From positions 186,001 through 250,000 of the forward strand of contig NZ_JAFBCZ010000005.1 of assembly GCF_016907925.1 (NCBI RefSeq): a stretch of 64,000 bases of DNA, written 5' to 3'. Each line of letters begins with the position of its first letter. Position 1 is the stretch's first letter. The stretch comes from Herpetosiphon giganteus. GTDB lineage: Bacteria; Chloroflexota; Chloroflexia; Chloroflexales; Herpetosiphonaceae. The notes under the pieces are model-generated. The model searched no databases, was not told where the DNA came from, and was given only the letters and a program-made list of their open reading frames with translations. The position numbers were made by a program, and so were the translations under genes. This document shows, piece by piece, positions 17,866 to 27,737 of the stretch.

Positions 17866-20800
17866 ATGTCGAAACTACAAAAAATAGCCAGCCTGTGTAT
17901 GCTGATCGTGCTTGGCTTGAGCATAATTCAACAACCAGTTACACCCGTTGCTGCCGTCGAACCGCAACAACCTGTTGCACCCGTTGCCGCCGTTGAACCA
18001 CAACAATCAAGCAGTGCTGGTTCATGGAGTGCAGCCTTTTCCTCGCCCTTGAAAAGCAATTATGGTTATATGCCAGGCCGTCCAATTGAATGGAACGGCA
18101 CGTTGTATGCAAACATTCTCTCGCTTGCCAATAACGCTAGTGATGCAGGCGTTGGCTACTGGAACGGCCAGCAATGGTTGAAAATTGATGGATTAACCGG
18201 TTTGGTTGATTCGGTTGCGGTACACCAAAACCGCCTTTATGCTGTGGGACGTTTGAAGCTTGGCGGCAAAGACATCAACCTTGCCTATTGGGATGGCAAC
18301 ATGTGGACGGCGATGCCCCATCGATTTAACGGCGCTGCCTACTTAAATTTAGCCAGCTACAATAGTCAACTCTATGTTGGTGGTGATAATCTGGTGATCG
18401 ACGGCCAAGCCTATGGAGCCTTAGCACTCTGGGATGGTCTGCAGTGGCACGCTGCGGCTGCGGGCATCGACGGCGTTGTGTTCAATATGCTGGTGCGGCC
18501 CGATGGTTTATATTTAGGTGGTTCGTTCTTATTCAATGGCCAAGGCACTGGTTTGCTCTATTGGAACGGGAGCCAATGGCAGAATGTGGGCGGCGGAGTT
18601 TATGGCTTAGTCTTTGATTTGGAATGGGCCAATAGCCAACTCTATATCAGTGGTCAATTTACCTCAACGCTTGTGCCCACCATGAAGAATATCGCCGCAT
18701 GGAATGGTACCAGTTGGAATACCTTTGGTACGGGGATTGTCAGCGCGACACACAATCTTGCGCTGGTTGATGGCGAGTTGTATGCGCTCAGCAAAAAATC
18801 ATACAATTATCCTAATCCTGCGCGGTTTCAGTTGCATCGTTGGGATGCAACCCAGTGGACAACCCTCTCAACCATGCAAGAACAAAGCCTTAATGGGAGT
18901 TGGTTGCGCTTACCCGATGCGGTGTTGCTCAATTACAATCAGCAATTGTTTGCTTTTGGGCCGTTCATGTCATCGCAAGCTATTGCCAATTCCAGCCTGT
19001 ATACGTGGGGCGATTGGGCCTTGCGTTGGGATGGTGCATACTGGCTATCAATGACCCCAAGCGGGATTGTTTCTAATGGGAATGAGGGACCAAGTGTCGT
19101 TCTCACCACGGATAACGAAGATCTCTATGCCCTCGCCAACAAGATGCATTGGAATATTGCGTGGGCCACTTTAGCCCATTTGAATGCGCAAAATCACTGG
19201 CAATCGTTGGTTGCATATACCTATCAACCAGCTTTGGGTAATCCTCAAGCGCTGCAAAAGTATCAACAAAGCTTTTTCAGTATTTATAACAATAACTTGT
19301 ATCAAGCGGGCAACAATACATGGAACTCCGCTGGTAATGCCTATGTTACGAGTTTAGCCCAAGCCAATAATCTGTTGTATGTCGCTGGTAGTTTTGAGCA
19401 ATTCAATGGGGTAACGGCGCATAACTTGGTCACCTGGAATGGCACGCAATGGCAAGCCTTGAATACACCTGCCAGTTTTGATCGGGTCACGATCGTCGAA
19501 GCGCATGGGAATGCGGTCTATATCAGCGATGGTACGCAACTCGCCCGTTGGGATGGGACGCAGTGGACGACGCTTGCGACCAATGTGGTTAATATTGGTG
19601 AGATTGAGCCAACTGCCAACGGCGTGTATATCGCTGGCACATTTAGCAGTGTCGGCGGAGTGAGCGCCCCGAAAATTGCCTATTGGAATGGCAGCACATG
19701 GGCGGGCTTAACGGGCGAGATCAATGGCACGATTCATGACCTTGAAATGGGCGCTGATGGGTTGTATGTGGCTGGTAATTTTCGTGGTTTGACCAACGGG
19801 ATTGTGAGCGGTGGCATTCTGCGCTGGGATGGGGCTGCCTGGCATGGTCTCGCTGGTGGGGTGCAAGCGAGCATAGTGTCTACCTATCCTGGCAAAGTTT
19901 ATAGCCTCGCTGCAACTCCAACCCGCATGCTGATGCAGGGGAGTTTCAGCCATGTTGGCAATCAATATGAATCCTTCCAGATTGCGGCGTGGGAATATGG
20001 CAACGAACCCTTGATCAAAGCCAAAGCTGATTATGCGATTACCTATCGGCCACAGTCGGTTGCGCTTGCTGTGCTGGATAATGATTGGAGCGATCAGCCC
20101 ACTCAATTGCAGCTGATGAGCGTGACCACGCCCAGCCATGGCACAGTAGCGATCAACGGGTCTAGCATTGTCTATACGCCTGCTGCCCAATTCCAAGGAA
20201 CTGATACCTTCACCTATACCGTGCGCGACCCGATCCATGCGGTCACGGCGCAGGCACCGGTGCGCGTGCATGTTTGGAATGGTTTTCCAACGCTTAGTGA
20301 TCAGGAGCGAGAAATTCTGCCATTTACTGATACGCTGCTTGATCCATTGCGTGATGTATTTGATCCAAATAACGATAATTTAACCATTACCCAAGCAAGC
20401 GTGCTGAGTGGCACGGTGACAATTGTTAATAACAACCTGCGCTACACGCCACCAAATCAACAATATTTTAGCGATGTGGTGACCTATACGGTGAGTGATG
20501 GCCATGGCTGGCAGCAAACCGCCCGGATGACGCTGCGCAGCCTTGACGTTATCATTTTCCCCCATGCCGATCACGCCACGACCTATCGTCCCCATGCGGT
20601 AACTGTCGATGTAGTGGCCAATGATTGGTCGTTATATAACGAGCCACTCGAACTGATTGATGTGCATGCTGTATATGGCACAGCAACAATTAGCGCTAAC
20701 CAAGTGCATTATCAACCAACCACCACCTTACAGGACAGCGCTATTTTGGAATATACCGTGCGCAACCCCACCCGTGGCGTAACTGCAACTGGAACGTTGA

Positions 20801-21120
20801 TCATCGAGGTGCAGAATCATGTGCCTACGGTTGCTCCACTAACGCTGACGGTTGCACCCAATAGCACAACAATTGTCGATGTGTTGGCGCATGCTATCGA
20901 TCTGAATGGTGATCCATTAGTCATTTTAAATCCAAGTGCCGAGCTTGGAACAGTGGCGGTGGTCAATAATCAACTGCGCTATACAGCGCCAATCAATTAT
21001 CCATTTACCGACACAATTAGCTATGTCGTAATGGATGATCATAGTGGTTCGCGCACAGGAACGATTACCGTCAATAGTGGAACCTATCAGCGAGTATTCT
21101 TGCCCTATACCAGCAAATAA
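17866..21120 (+). CDS. Secreted beta-propeller protein, array copy 2 (four Ig-like domains)
   Basis: A 1,084-residue paralogue of copy 1. The signal peptide begins MSKLQKIASLCMLIVLGLS, and the PVxPVAAVEPQQ stretch that follows is duplicated only in this copy. The W-D-G-x-x-W repeats occupy about 45-715, followed by four cadherin/Big_9-like domains (each with a VL.NDW or DVL start and a YTV.D/YTVRNP end), then VFLPYTSK. AAGGAG at 17851-17856 is 9 bases from the ATG at 17866 and only 3 from the in-frame ATG at 17860, so 17866 is chosen. Although the frame is open back to 17665, it overlaps copy 1 there and is not used. Confidence 0.85.
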   Translation: MSKLQKIASLCMLIVLGLSIIQQPVTPVAAVEPQQPVAPVAAVEPQQSSSAGSWSAAFSSPLKSNYGYMPGRPIEWNGTLYANILSLANNASDAGVGYWNGQQWLKIDGLTGLVDSVAVHQNRLYAVGRLKLGGKDINLAYWDGNMWTAMPHRFNGAAYLNLASYNSQLYVGGDNLVIDGQAYGALALWDGLQWHAAAAGIDGVVFNMLVRPDGLYLGGSFLFNGQGTGLLYWNGSQWQNVGGGVYGLVFDLEWANSQLYISGQFTSTLVPTMKNIAAWNGTSWNTFGTGIVSATHNLALVDGELYALSKKSYNYPNPARFQLHRWDATQWTTLSTMQEQSLNGSWLRLPDAVLLNYNQQLFAFGPFMSSQAIANSSLYTWGDWALRWDGAYWLSMTPSGIVSNGNEGPSVVLTTDNEDLYALANKMHWNIAWATLAHLNAQNHWQSLVAYTYQPALGNPQALQKYQQSFFSIYNNNLYQAGNNTWNSAGNAYVTSLAQANNLLYVAGSFEQFNGVTAHNLVTWNGTQWQALNTPASFDRVTIVEAHGNAVYISDGTQLARWDGTQWTTLATNVVNIGEIEPTANGVYIAGTFSSVGGVSAPKIAYWNGSTWAGLTGEINGTIHDLEMGADGLYVAGNFRGLTNGIVSGGILRWDGAAWHGLAGGVQASIVSTYPGKVYSLAATPTRMLMQGSFSHVGNQYESFQIAAWEYGNEPLIKAKADYAITYRPQSVALAVLDNDWSDQPTQLQLMSVTTPSHGTVAINGSSIVYTPAAQFQGTDTFTYTVRDPIHAVTAQAPVRVHVWNGFPTLSDQEREILPFTDTLLDPLRDVFDPNNDNLTITQASVLSGTVTIVNNNLRYTPPNQQYFSDVVTYTVSDGHGWQQTARMTLRSLDVIIFPHADHATTYRPHAVTVDVVANDWSLYNEPLELIDVHAVYGTATISANQVHYQPTTTLQDSAILEYTVRNPTRGVTATGTLIIEVQNHVPTVAPLTLTVAPNSTTIVDVLAHAIDLNGDPLVILNPSAELGTVAVVNNQLRYTAPINYPFTDTISYVVMDDHSGSRTGTITVNSGTYQRVFLPYTSK

Positions 21121-21127
21121 CTCCAGC

Positions 21128-21156
21128 GAGCGGCAAGCATCCGTTGCTTGCCGCTC
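21128..21156 (+). promoter_or_regulatory. Intergenic stem-loop between propeller copies 2 and 3
   Basis: A perfect 12-bp stem (21128-21139 with 21145-21156) with a 5-nt loop, followed by the same AGCATAAACCTAAGGAGAGA leader as copy 2. No T-run follows. Confidence 0.8.
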
Positions 21157-21182
21157 AGCATAAACCTAAGGAGAGAATGTCG

Positions 21183-24100
21183 ATGTCGAAACTACAAAAA
21201 ATAGCCAGCCTGTGTATGCTGATCGTGCTTGGCTTGAGCATAATTCAACAACCAGTTACACCCGTTGCCGCCGTTGAACCGCAACAACCAAGCAGCCCTG
21301 GCACATGGAGCCAAGCCTTTGCCTCACCATGGAAAGAGGAGTCTGGCTATATGCCGGGCCGTCCAATTGAATGGAATGGCACGCTGTATGCTGGAATTCT
21401 CGCTACCACGAATTATAGGACTGATACAGGGGTTGGCTACTGGAATGGCCAGCAATGGTTGAAACTCGCTGGCCTTGATGGGTTCGTTGATTCGGTAACG
21501 GTGCATCAAAATAAGCTGTATGCTGCTGGGCGCTTGAAGCTTGGCGGCAAAGATGTCAATATTGCCTATTGGGATGGCAACGTGTGGACAGCCTTGCCCT
21601 ATCAATTTAATCTTGGGACTTACTTAAATTTAGCCAGCCACGAGAATCAACTCTATGTTGGTGGTTATTTGTTAACGATTGATGGCCAAGCCCATGGCAT
21701 TGCTGCCCGTTGGGATGGAACCACATGGCAGACTGTTATTGACAATATGCAAGGCATGGTGCTTGGGTTCTTATCCCGCCCTGATGGCCTCTATATCCAT
21801 GGTGTATTTGCCATGAATGGCCAACGAAGTGGTGTCTTGCGGCTAACCGATACCCAACTAGACGTGGTTGGGGCAGACCTCTATGGTTGGGTTTTCGATC
21901 TCAAAGAGTTCAATGACCAGCTCTATATCAGCGGTCAATTTACCTCGACGCTCCAACCATCAATCAAAAATGTCGCAACTTGGAATGGGACTGCTTGGAA
22001 TAGCATTGGGAATGGAATTAGTAACCCAACCCATAATTTGGCGATGGTCGATGGCGAATTATATGCGCTGAGCAAGGTTGGCAATTTTCAGTTGCATCGT
22101 TGGGATACAACCCAGTGGACAACCCTCTCAACCCTGACTGCACGAACCAATTGGACATATAATTGGAACCGTTTTCCTGATGCGGTGCTGTTGAATTACA
22201 ACCAAGAATTATTGATATTTGGGCCACTGGGTTCGGTGCAAGCTATTCCCAATTCCAACCAGCAAACGCGAGTCGATTCGGCTTTGCGCTGGAATGGTGA
22301 GCGCTGGCTATCGATGACTCCCAATGGATTGATTGCGCCGCATGTAGCCTTAACCACAGTTGATGAAACGCTGTATGCTGCCTCCGATAGAATGCATTGG
22401 GAGACAGGTTGGTCGACCTTAGCTCATTTGGATGCCAGCAATCACTGGCAATCGTTGGTTGCGCATAGCTATCAACCATATCTTTCTAATGTTGAGGCGC
22501 TTCAGAAGTATCAGCAAACCTTTTTTGGTCTCTACCAATCGACGCTGTATCAAGCTGACAACAACACGTGGACGCAAGCGGTCACGGCAACAGTTCATTC
22601 GCTGGCGCAAGCCAATAATCTGTTGTACGTTGCTGGCGATTTCGAGCAATTCAATGGCGTAACGGCACGCAACCTTGTGACGTGGAATGGCAGCCAATGG
22701 CAAGCCTTGAATACACCTGCTAGTTTTGATCGGGTTGTGATTGTCGAAGCGCATGGCAATGCGGTCTATATCAGTGATGGCTTCCAAATTGCCCGTTGGA
22801 ATGGGACGCAGTGGACGACCCTCGCTACCAATGTGGTCAATATTGGCGAGATTGAGCCAACCGCTGATGGGGTGTACATCGCTGGTACATTTAGCAGCGT
22901 CGCTGGCGTAAGCGCGCCCAAAATCGCCTATTGGAATGGCAGCACGTGGTCAGGGTTAACCGGCGTGGTCAATGGCTCGATCTACGATCTCGAAATGGGG
23001 GCCGATGGGTTGTATGTCGCTGGTAATTTGAGTGGGATAACTAATGGGATTGTGAGCCAAGGCATTCTGCGCTGGGATGGCGCGACGTGGTATGGCGTTG
23101 GCGGTGGTGTTCAAGTTGATTCGGTGTCGAATCAAGCTGGTACCGTGTATCAGCTTGCTGCAACCCCAACCCGCATGTTTCTCTATGGGGATTTCCGACG
23201 GGTTGGCAATCAATATGAATCAAGCATGATTGCAGCGTGGGAATATGGCAACGCACCCTTGATCAAGGCCAAAGCTGATTATGCGATTACCTATCGGCCA
23301 CAGCCGGTTACGGTCAATGTACTGGCCAATGATTGGAGCGATCAGCCGAGCCAATTGCAACTGGTAAGTGTGACCACGCCCAGCCATGGCACAGTAGCGA
23401 TCAACGGGTCTAGCATTGTCTATACGCCTGCTGCCCAATTCCAAGGCACCGATACCCTGACCTACACCGTGCGCGACCCGCGCAATGCGGTTACGGCGCA
23501 GGCACCGGTGCGGGTACATGTCTGGAACCACTTCCCAACCTTGGTTGATCAAGAGCGCCAAGTGCCACCATTCACCACAACGGTGCTTAATCCGTTGGCA
23601 AATCTCGTCGATGCGAATGGCGATAGTTTGACGATCACGCACGCCAGTGTTGTTAGTGGCACAGTAGCAATTGTCAATAATCAATTGCGTTACATGCCGC
23701 CAAATCAACAGCATTTTAGCGATGTGGTGACCTATACCGTGAGTGATGGCCATGGTTGGCAGCAAACCGCTCGGATGACGCTGCGCAGTACCGCAATTGC
23801 CGTCACAACCACTGCCGATCAGGCGACAACTTATCGTCCGCATGCGGTGAGCGTGGCAGTGTTAGCCAATGATTGGACGGTTAACAACGAGCCATTAGAA
23901 CTGATTGCGGTAAGTACAGCTGTCAATGGCACGGCCACGATCAGCGGCAATCAAGTCCACTATCTGCCAGCAACGAATTTTCAAGGCACTGAAGCAGTAA
24001 CGTATACCGTCCGCAACCCGCTGCGTGGGATTAACGCCACGGGTACGCTGACAATGACGGTGCAGAATCATATGCCAACCCCGAACCCACTGATGGCGAC

Positions 24101-24368
24101 CCTTAAACCCAATAGCACGGCGGTATTTGACGTGTTGGCAGGGCTAGTCGATTTAAATGGCGATGGATTGACGATCACCAATGCCACTACGACCTATGGT
24201 CAGGTTGCAATTATTAATAACCAGCTACGTTATACCATGCCAAGTATGTATCCATTCTCTGAAACAATAGCCTATAGCATTAGCGATGGTCATGGTGGCT
24301 CTCAAGTCGGAACGATTGTCGTCAATGGCGCACCATATCATTTCTATTTGCCCTATACCAGCAAATAA
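21183..24368 (+). CDS. Secreted beta-propeller protein, array copy 3 (four Ig-like domains)
   Basis: A 1,061-residue paralogue with the same order: signal peptide, W-D/N-G repeats (to about 700), four cadherin/Big_9-like domains, tail FYLPYTSK. Its leader and first ~80 coding bases are nearly identical to copy 2, and a 77-base stretch at 23370-23446 is identical to 20122-20198, pointing to recent duplication or gene conversion. The start at 21183 is chosen on the same ribosome-site logic as copy 2. Function unknown; surface-exposed or secreted. Confidence 0.85.
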   Translation: MSKLQKIASLCMLIVLGLSIIQQPVTPVAAVEPQQPSSPGTWSQAFASPWKEESGYMPGRPIEWNGTLYAGILATTNYRTDTGVGYWNGQQWLKLAGLDGFVDSVTVHQNKLYAAGRLKLGGKDVNIAYWDGNVWTALPYQFNLGTYLNLASHENQLYVGGYLLTIDGQAHGIAARWDGTTWQTVIDNMQGMVLGFLSRPDGLYIHGVFAMNGQRSGVLRLTDTQLDVVGADLYGWVFDLKEFNDQLYISGQFTSTLQPSIKNVATWNGTAWNSIGNGISNPTHNLAMVDGELYALSKVGNFQLHRWDTTQWTTLSTLTARTNWTYNWNRFPDAVLLNYNQELLIFGPLGSVQAIPNSNQQTRVDSALRWNGERWLSMTPNGLIAPHVALTTVDETLYAASDRMHWETGWSTLAHLDASNHWQSLVAHSYQPYLSNVEALQKYQQTFFGLYQSTLYQADNNTWTQAVTATVHSLAQANNLLYVAGDFEQFNGVTARNLVTWNGSQWQALNTPASFDRVVIVEAHGNAVYISDGFQIARWNGTQWTTLATNVVNIGEIEPTADGVYIAGTFSSVAGVSAPKIAYWNGSTWSGLTGVVNGSIYDLEMGADGLYVAGNLSGITNGIVSQGILRWDGATWYGVGGGVQVDSVSNQAGTVYQLAATPTRMFLYGDFRRVGNQYESSMIAAWEYGNAPLIKAKADYAITYRPQPVTVNVLANDWSDQPSQLQLVSVTTPSHGTVAINGSSIVYTPAAQFQGTDTLTYTVRDPRNAVTAQAPVRVHVWNHFPTLVDQERQVPPFTTTVLNPLANLVDANGDSLTITHASVVSGTVAIVNNQLRYMPPNQQHFSDVVTYTVSDGHGWQQTARMTLRSTAIAVTTTADQATTYRPHAVSVAVLANDWTVNNEPLELIAVSTAVNGTATISGNQVHYLPATNFQGTEAVTYTVRNPLRGINATGTLTMTVQNHMPTPNPLMATLKPNSTAVFDVLAGLVDLNGDGLTITNATTTYGQVAIINNQLRYTMPSMYPFSETIAYSISDGHGGSQVGTIVVNGAPYHFYLPYTSK

Positions 24369-24376
24369 CCAAAGCG

Positions 24377-24403
24377 AGCGGCAAGCAACAGATGCTTGCC
24401 GCT
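24377..24403 (+). promoter_or_regulatory. Intergenic stem-loop between propeller copies 3 and 4
   Basis: An 11-bp perfect stem (24377-24387 with 24393-24403) with loop ACAGA. Stem sequence is conserved with the two preceding spacers while the loop differs. AAGGAGAGA follows it. Confidence 0.78.
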
Positions 24404-24430
24404 GCGCATCCAACCAAGGAGAGAATGTCG

Positions 24431-27400
24431 ATGTCGAAGCTGCAAAAAATGGCCAGTCTGTATATGCTGATTGTACTTGGTGTGAGCATGACCCAACAAC
24501 CAGCAGCACCCGTTGCTGCCGTCGAACCGCAACAATCAAGCAGCCCTGGTACATGGAGCCAAGCCTTTGCTGGGCCGTTTAAAGAACAAACTGGCACTAT
24601 TCCGATTCGCCCAATTGAATGGAATAACACCCTCTATTCAGCATTTTTTGATCTCAATAGCACACAAGTGGGCGTTGCAGCTTGGAATGGTGAACAATGG
24701 GTAAAGCTTGAGGGCTTAAAGGGTCTAGCTGATTCCTTGGTTGGCTATGCTGGTCGGCTGTATGTCGCAGGCAATTTTACTCTTGGTGGTAAAAGTATTC
24801 GCATGGCCTATTGGGATGGCAACGTATGGACGGCCTTGCCCTATCAATTTAACCAAAATACCTTTTTGAATATGGTTGTGCACGCCGATCAGCTCTATGT
24901 TGGCGGTTCGAGCTTGCTGATTGATGGTCAAGCCTATGGCTCGTTGGCGCGCTGGGATGGTGTGCAGTGGCATGCTGCTGCCGCTGGTGTGCAAGGTGCG
25001 CCTTTTAGCGTGCTCTCAACCCCTGATGGCTTGTATTTGGGTGGTGTATTCAGCTTGAATGGCCAAAATACGAGCCTCATTCATTGGAATGGCAGCCAGT
25101 GGCAAAGCGTTGGTGGCGGGTTGCGTGGCTTGGTGCTCGATTTGGAATGGGCCAATAATCAACTGTATGTGAGCGGCGAATTTACCGCGACGCTTGAGCC
25201 AACGCTGAAGAATGTTGCTGCCTGGGATGGCACGAGCTGGGATACCTTTGGTACGGGGATTAATAACCCAACCCATAGTGTTGCCATGGTTGATGGCGAG
25301 TTGTATGCCCTGAGTAAATCATCGAATTATCAAGGCTCTCCACATTTTCATTTGCAGCGCTGGGATACAAACCAGTGGACAACCCTCGCAAATATGCGCA
25401 CATGGAATACTTCATTGGTCCGCTATCCCGATGCAGTTTTGGTTAATTACCAGCAACGCTTATTGGCGTTCGGCCCAATGACTTTCGTGAATGGGCCAGC
25501 AACAAGCTTTGCGTGGGGCGATGCGGCCATGGTTTGGGACGATAATCGTTGGCAATCGCTGACTCCCAATGGCCTTGCAGTGACAAGTTATGGAGCGTTG
25601 GCAACCGCTGGCGAAGATCTCTATGTTGCATCGAACCAACTATATTGGGGTACTGGCGCAGCGAAGTTGGCCCATTTGAATGCCCAAAATCAATGGCAAT
25701 CGCTGATTGAATTCTCAAATGAAATCCCAAATAGTCCTTTTGAAGAGCTTGAAAAATATCAGCAAACTTTTTTTGGGGTTTCAAATCGGCAACTGTTTCA
25801 GACAGTCAGTACTGCTTGGAACCCTGTTAGCCCAATCACGACTTCTGTTTATAGTTTGGCCCAAGCCAATAATCTGTTGTATGCTGCTGGCGATTTTGAG
25901 CAATTCAATGGGGTGACGGCGCGCAACCTTGTAACATGGAATGGTACGCACTGGCAAGCCCTGAATACGCCTGCTAGCTTCGATTGGGTCACGATCGTCG
26001 AAGCCGATGCCAATGCTGTGTATATTAGCGATGGCAGCCAACTCGCCCGTTGGGATGGGACGCAGTGGACAACCATCGCCACCAATGTGACGAATATTAG
26101 CGAGATTGAGCCAACCATTGATGGCGTATACATCGCTGGCACATTTAGCAGCGTCGCTGGGGTGAATGCCGCCAAAATAGCCTATTGGAATGGCAGCGTA
26201 TGGTCTAGCTTGCCCGCTATGATCGATGGTCCAATCAATGACCTTGAAATGGGAGTCGATGGCCTGTATGTAGGCGGCAAGTTCCATGGCTTGACCAATG
26301 GGATTGTGAGCATAGGCATTCTACGCTGGGATGGCAGCGCATGGCATGGGCTTAATGGTGGTGTTCAATCGGGCTATGTTATGCAGCTTGCCGCAACCCC
26401 AACCCGTATGCTGCTGCATGGCCCAATCAAGCAAGTTGGCAACGAATATGAATCAAGTTTGATTGCGGCTTGGGAGTATGGCAATGAACCCTTGATTCGC
26501 GCCAAAACCGATTATGCGATTACCTATCGCCCACAGCCGGTCACGGTCAATGTGCTGGCCAATGATTGGAGCGATCAGCCAAGCCAATTGCAATTGGTGA
26601 GTGTTGCCACATCAAGCAATGGGACGGCGGTAATCAGCGGCACGCAACTGTTCTACACGCCTGCCACCCAATTTCAAGGCACTGATACCCTGACCTACAC
26701 CGTGCGCGACCCGATTAATGCGGTCACGACCACCGCCCAAGTGCGGGTGCAGGTCTGGAACCACTTTCCCTTCATTGCCGACAAAGAGCGGCAGGTGCAG
26801 CCAGCTGCTGAAACGATCTTTTTCCCCCTGAATGGGCTGGTTGATTTAAATGGTGATACCTTGACAATCACCCAAGCCAGCGCTGTGAGCGGTACCGTGC
26901 GGATTGAGGCTGATATGTTGCGCTATCTCCCTCCTGCGCAACAGCAATATTTTACCGATACGCTGACCTATACGGTGAGTGATGGCCATGGCGGCCAACA
27001 AACTGCGCGGATTAAGCTATACAGCACCAATGCAAGTGTGATTGCGGTGAATGACAACGCCACCACCTATCGCCCGCATGCGGTCAACATTGATGTCTTG
27101 ACCAATGATTGGGCAGTCAATAACGAGCCGCTGCAACTGGTCTCAGTCAACAGACCTGCCCATGGCACGGCCACGATTAGCGGCAACCAAGTGCATTATC
27201 TGCCAGCATCTAACTTTCAAGGTGTCGTATCAGTAGCGTATACGGTGCGCAATGTGACCCGCGGGACTATAGCCTCAGGCTTCGTGTTGGTTAATGTCCT
27301 GAATCATGTGCCAACCGTTAGCCCAATGACGCTGACTGTACAACCACAGAGCACAACCACGATTGATGTTTTGACGCAGGCCAACGATTTAAATGGCGAT

Positions 27401-27604
27401 GCGTTAATAATTACTGATGCGAGTGCTACGGCTGGTGAAGTCGACATAATCGCTAATCAACTACGCTATCGTGCGCCAAATAGCTATCCATTTACCGCCA
27501 CCATTAACTATACCCTCAATGATGGTCATGGTGGGGTGGTACAGGGAACGATTACCATCAATAGTGCCCGCTATCAACTTTTCTTGCCCTATACCAGCAA
27601 ATAA
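24431..27604 (+). CDS. Secreted beta-propeller protein, array copy 4 (four Ig-like domains)
   Basis: A 1,057-residue paralogue with a signal peptide of the MSKLQKMASLYMLIVLGVS type, W-D/N-G-x-x-W propeller repeats, four cadherin/Big_9-like domains and the tail LFLPYTSK. It is more diverged than copies 2 and 3 are from each other. AAGGAGAGA precedes the ATG at 24431. It is the last member with the shared stem-loop leader. Confidence 0.85.
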   Translation: MSKLQKMASLYMLIVLGVSMTQQPAAPVAAVEPQQSSSPGTWSQAFAGPFKEQTGTIPIRPIEWNNTLYSAFFDLNSTQVGVAAWNGEQWVKLEGLKGLADSLVGYAGRLYVAGNFTLGGKSIRMAYWDGNVWTALPYQFNQNTFLNMVVHADQLYVGGSSLLIDGQAYGSLARWDGVQWHAAAAGVQGAPFSVLSTPDGLYLGGVFSLNGQNTSLIHWNGSQWQSVGGGLRGLVLDLEWANNQLYVSGEFTATLEPTLKNVAAWDGTSWDTFGTGINNPTHSVAMVDGELYALSKSSNYQGSPHFHLQRWDTNQWTTLANMRTWNTSLVRYPDAVLVNYQQRLLAFGPMTFVNGPATSFAWGDAAMVWDDNRWQSLTPNGLAVTSYGALATAGEDLYVASNQLYWGTGAAKLAHLNAQNQWQSLIEFSNEIPNSPFEELEKYQQTFFGVSNRQLFQTVSTAWNPVSPITTSVYSLAQANNLLYAAGDFEQFNGVTARNLVTWNGTHWQALNTPASFDWVTIVEADANAVYISDGSQLARWDGTQWTTIATNVTNISEIEPTIDGVYIAGTFSSVAGVNAAKIAYWNGSVWSSLPAMIDGPINDLEMGVDGLYVGGKFHGLTNGIVSIGILRWDGSAWHGLNGGVQSGYVMQLAATPTRMLLHGPIKQVGNEYESSLIAAWEYGNEPLIRAKTDYAITYRPQPVTVNVLANDWSDQPSQLQLVSVATSSNGTAVISGTQLFYTPATQFQGTDTLTYTVRDPINAVTTTAQVRVQVWNHFPFIADKERQVQPAAETIFFPLNGLVDLNGDTLTITQASAVSGTVRIEADMLRYLPPAQQQYFTDTLTYTVSDGHGGQQTARIKLYSTNASVIAVNDNATTYRPHAVNIDVLTNDWAVNNEPLQLVSVNRPAHGTATISGNQVHYLPASNFQGVVSVAYTVRNVTRGTIASGFVLVNVLNHVPTVSPMTLTVQPQSTTTIDVLTQANDLNGDALIITDASATAGEVDIIANQLRYRAPNSYPFTATINYTLNDGHGGVVQGTITINSARYQLFLPYTSK

Positions 27605-27737
27605 CCGGGATCTAGCGTCAAGCACTCGCTGATGGGTGCTCATCTATTGGCCTGCGGTGAGCCGCTGATCCTGCTATGGGTGCTGAAGCAGCGAGTTTCA
27701 GCACCGGGTTAATACTTATAATCGAGAGGAGCTACTG
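27605..27737 (+). promoter_or_regulatory. Spacer and possible promoter before propeller copy 5
   Basis: This spacer differs from the others in the array. It holds a 9-bp hairpin (GGTGCTGAA paired with TTCAGCACC) and a TATAAT at 27717-27722, then GAGAGGAG as ribosome site for copy 5. A -10 this close to the ATG would give an almost leaderless mRNA, so I rate the promoter as weak. Confidence 0.35.

Noticed and set aside
23220-23843. 207-codon open frame on the minus strand
   Set aside because: It is antisense to propeller copy 3, and a similar frame is antisense to copy 2, as expected from shared codon patterns rather than a gene.
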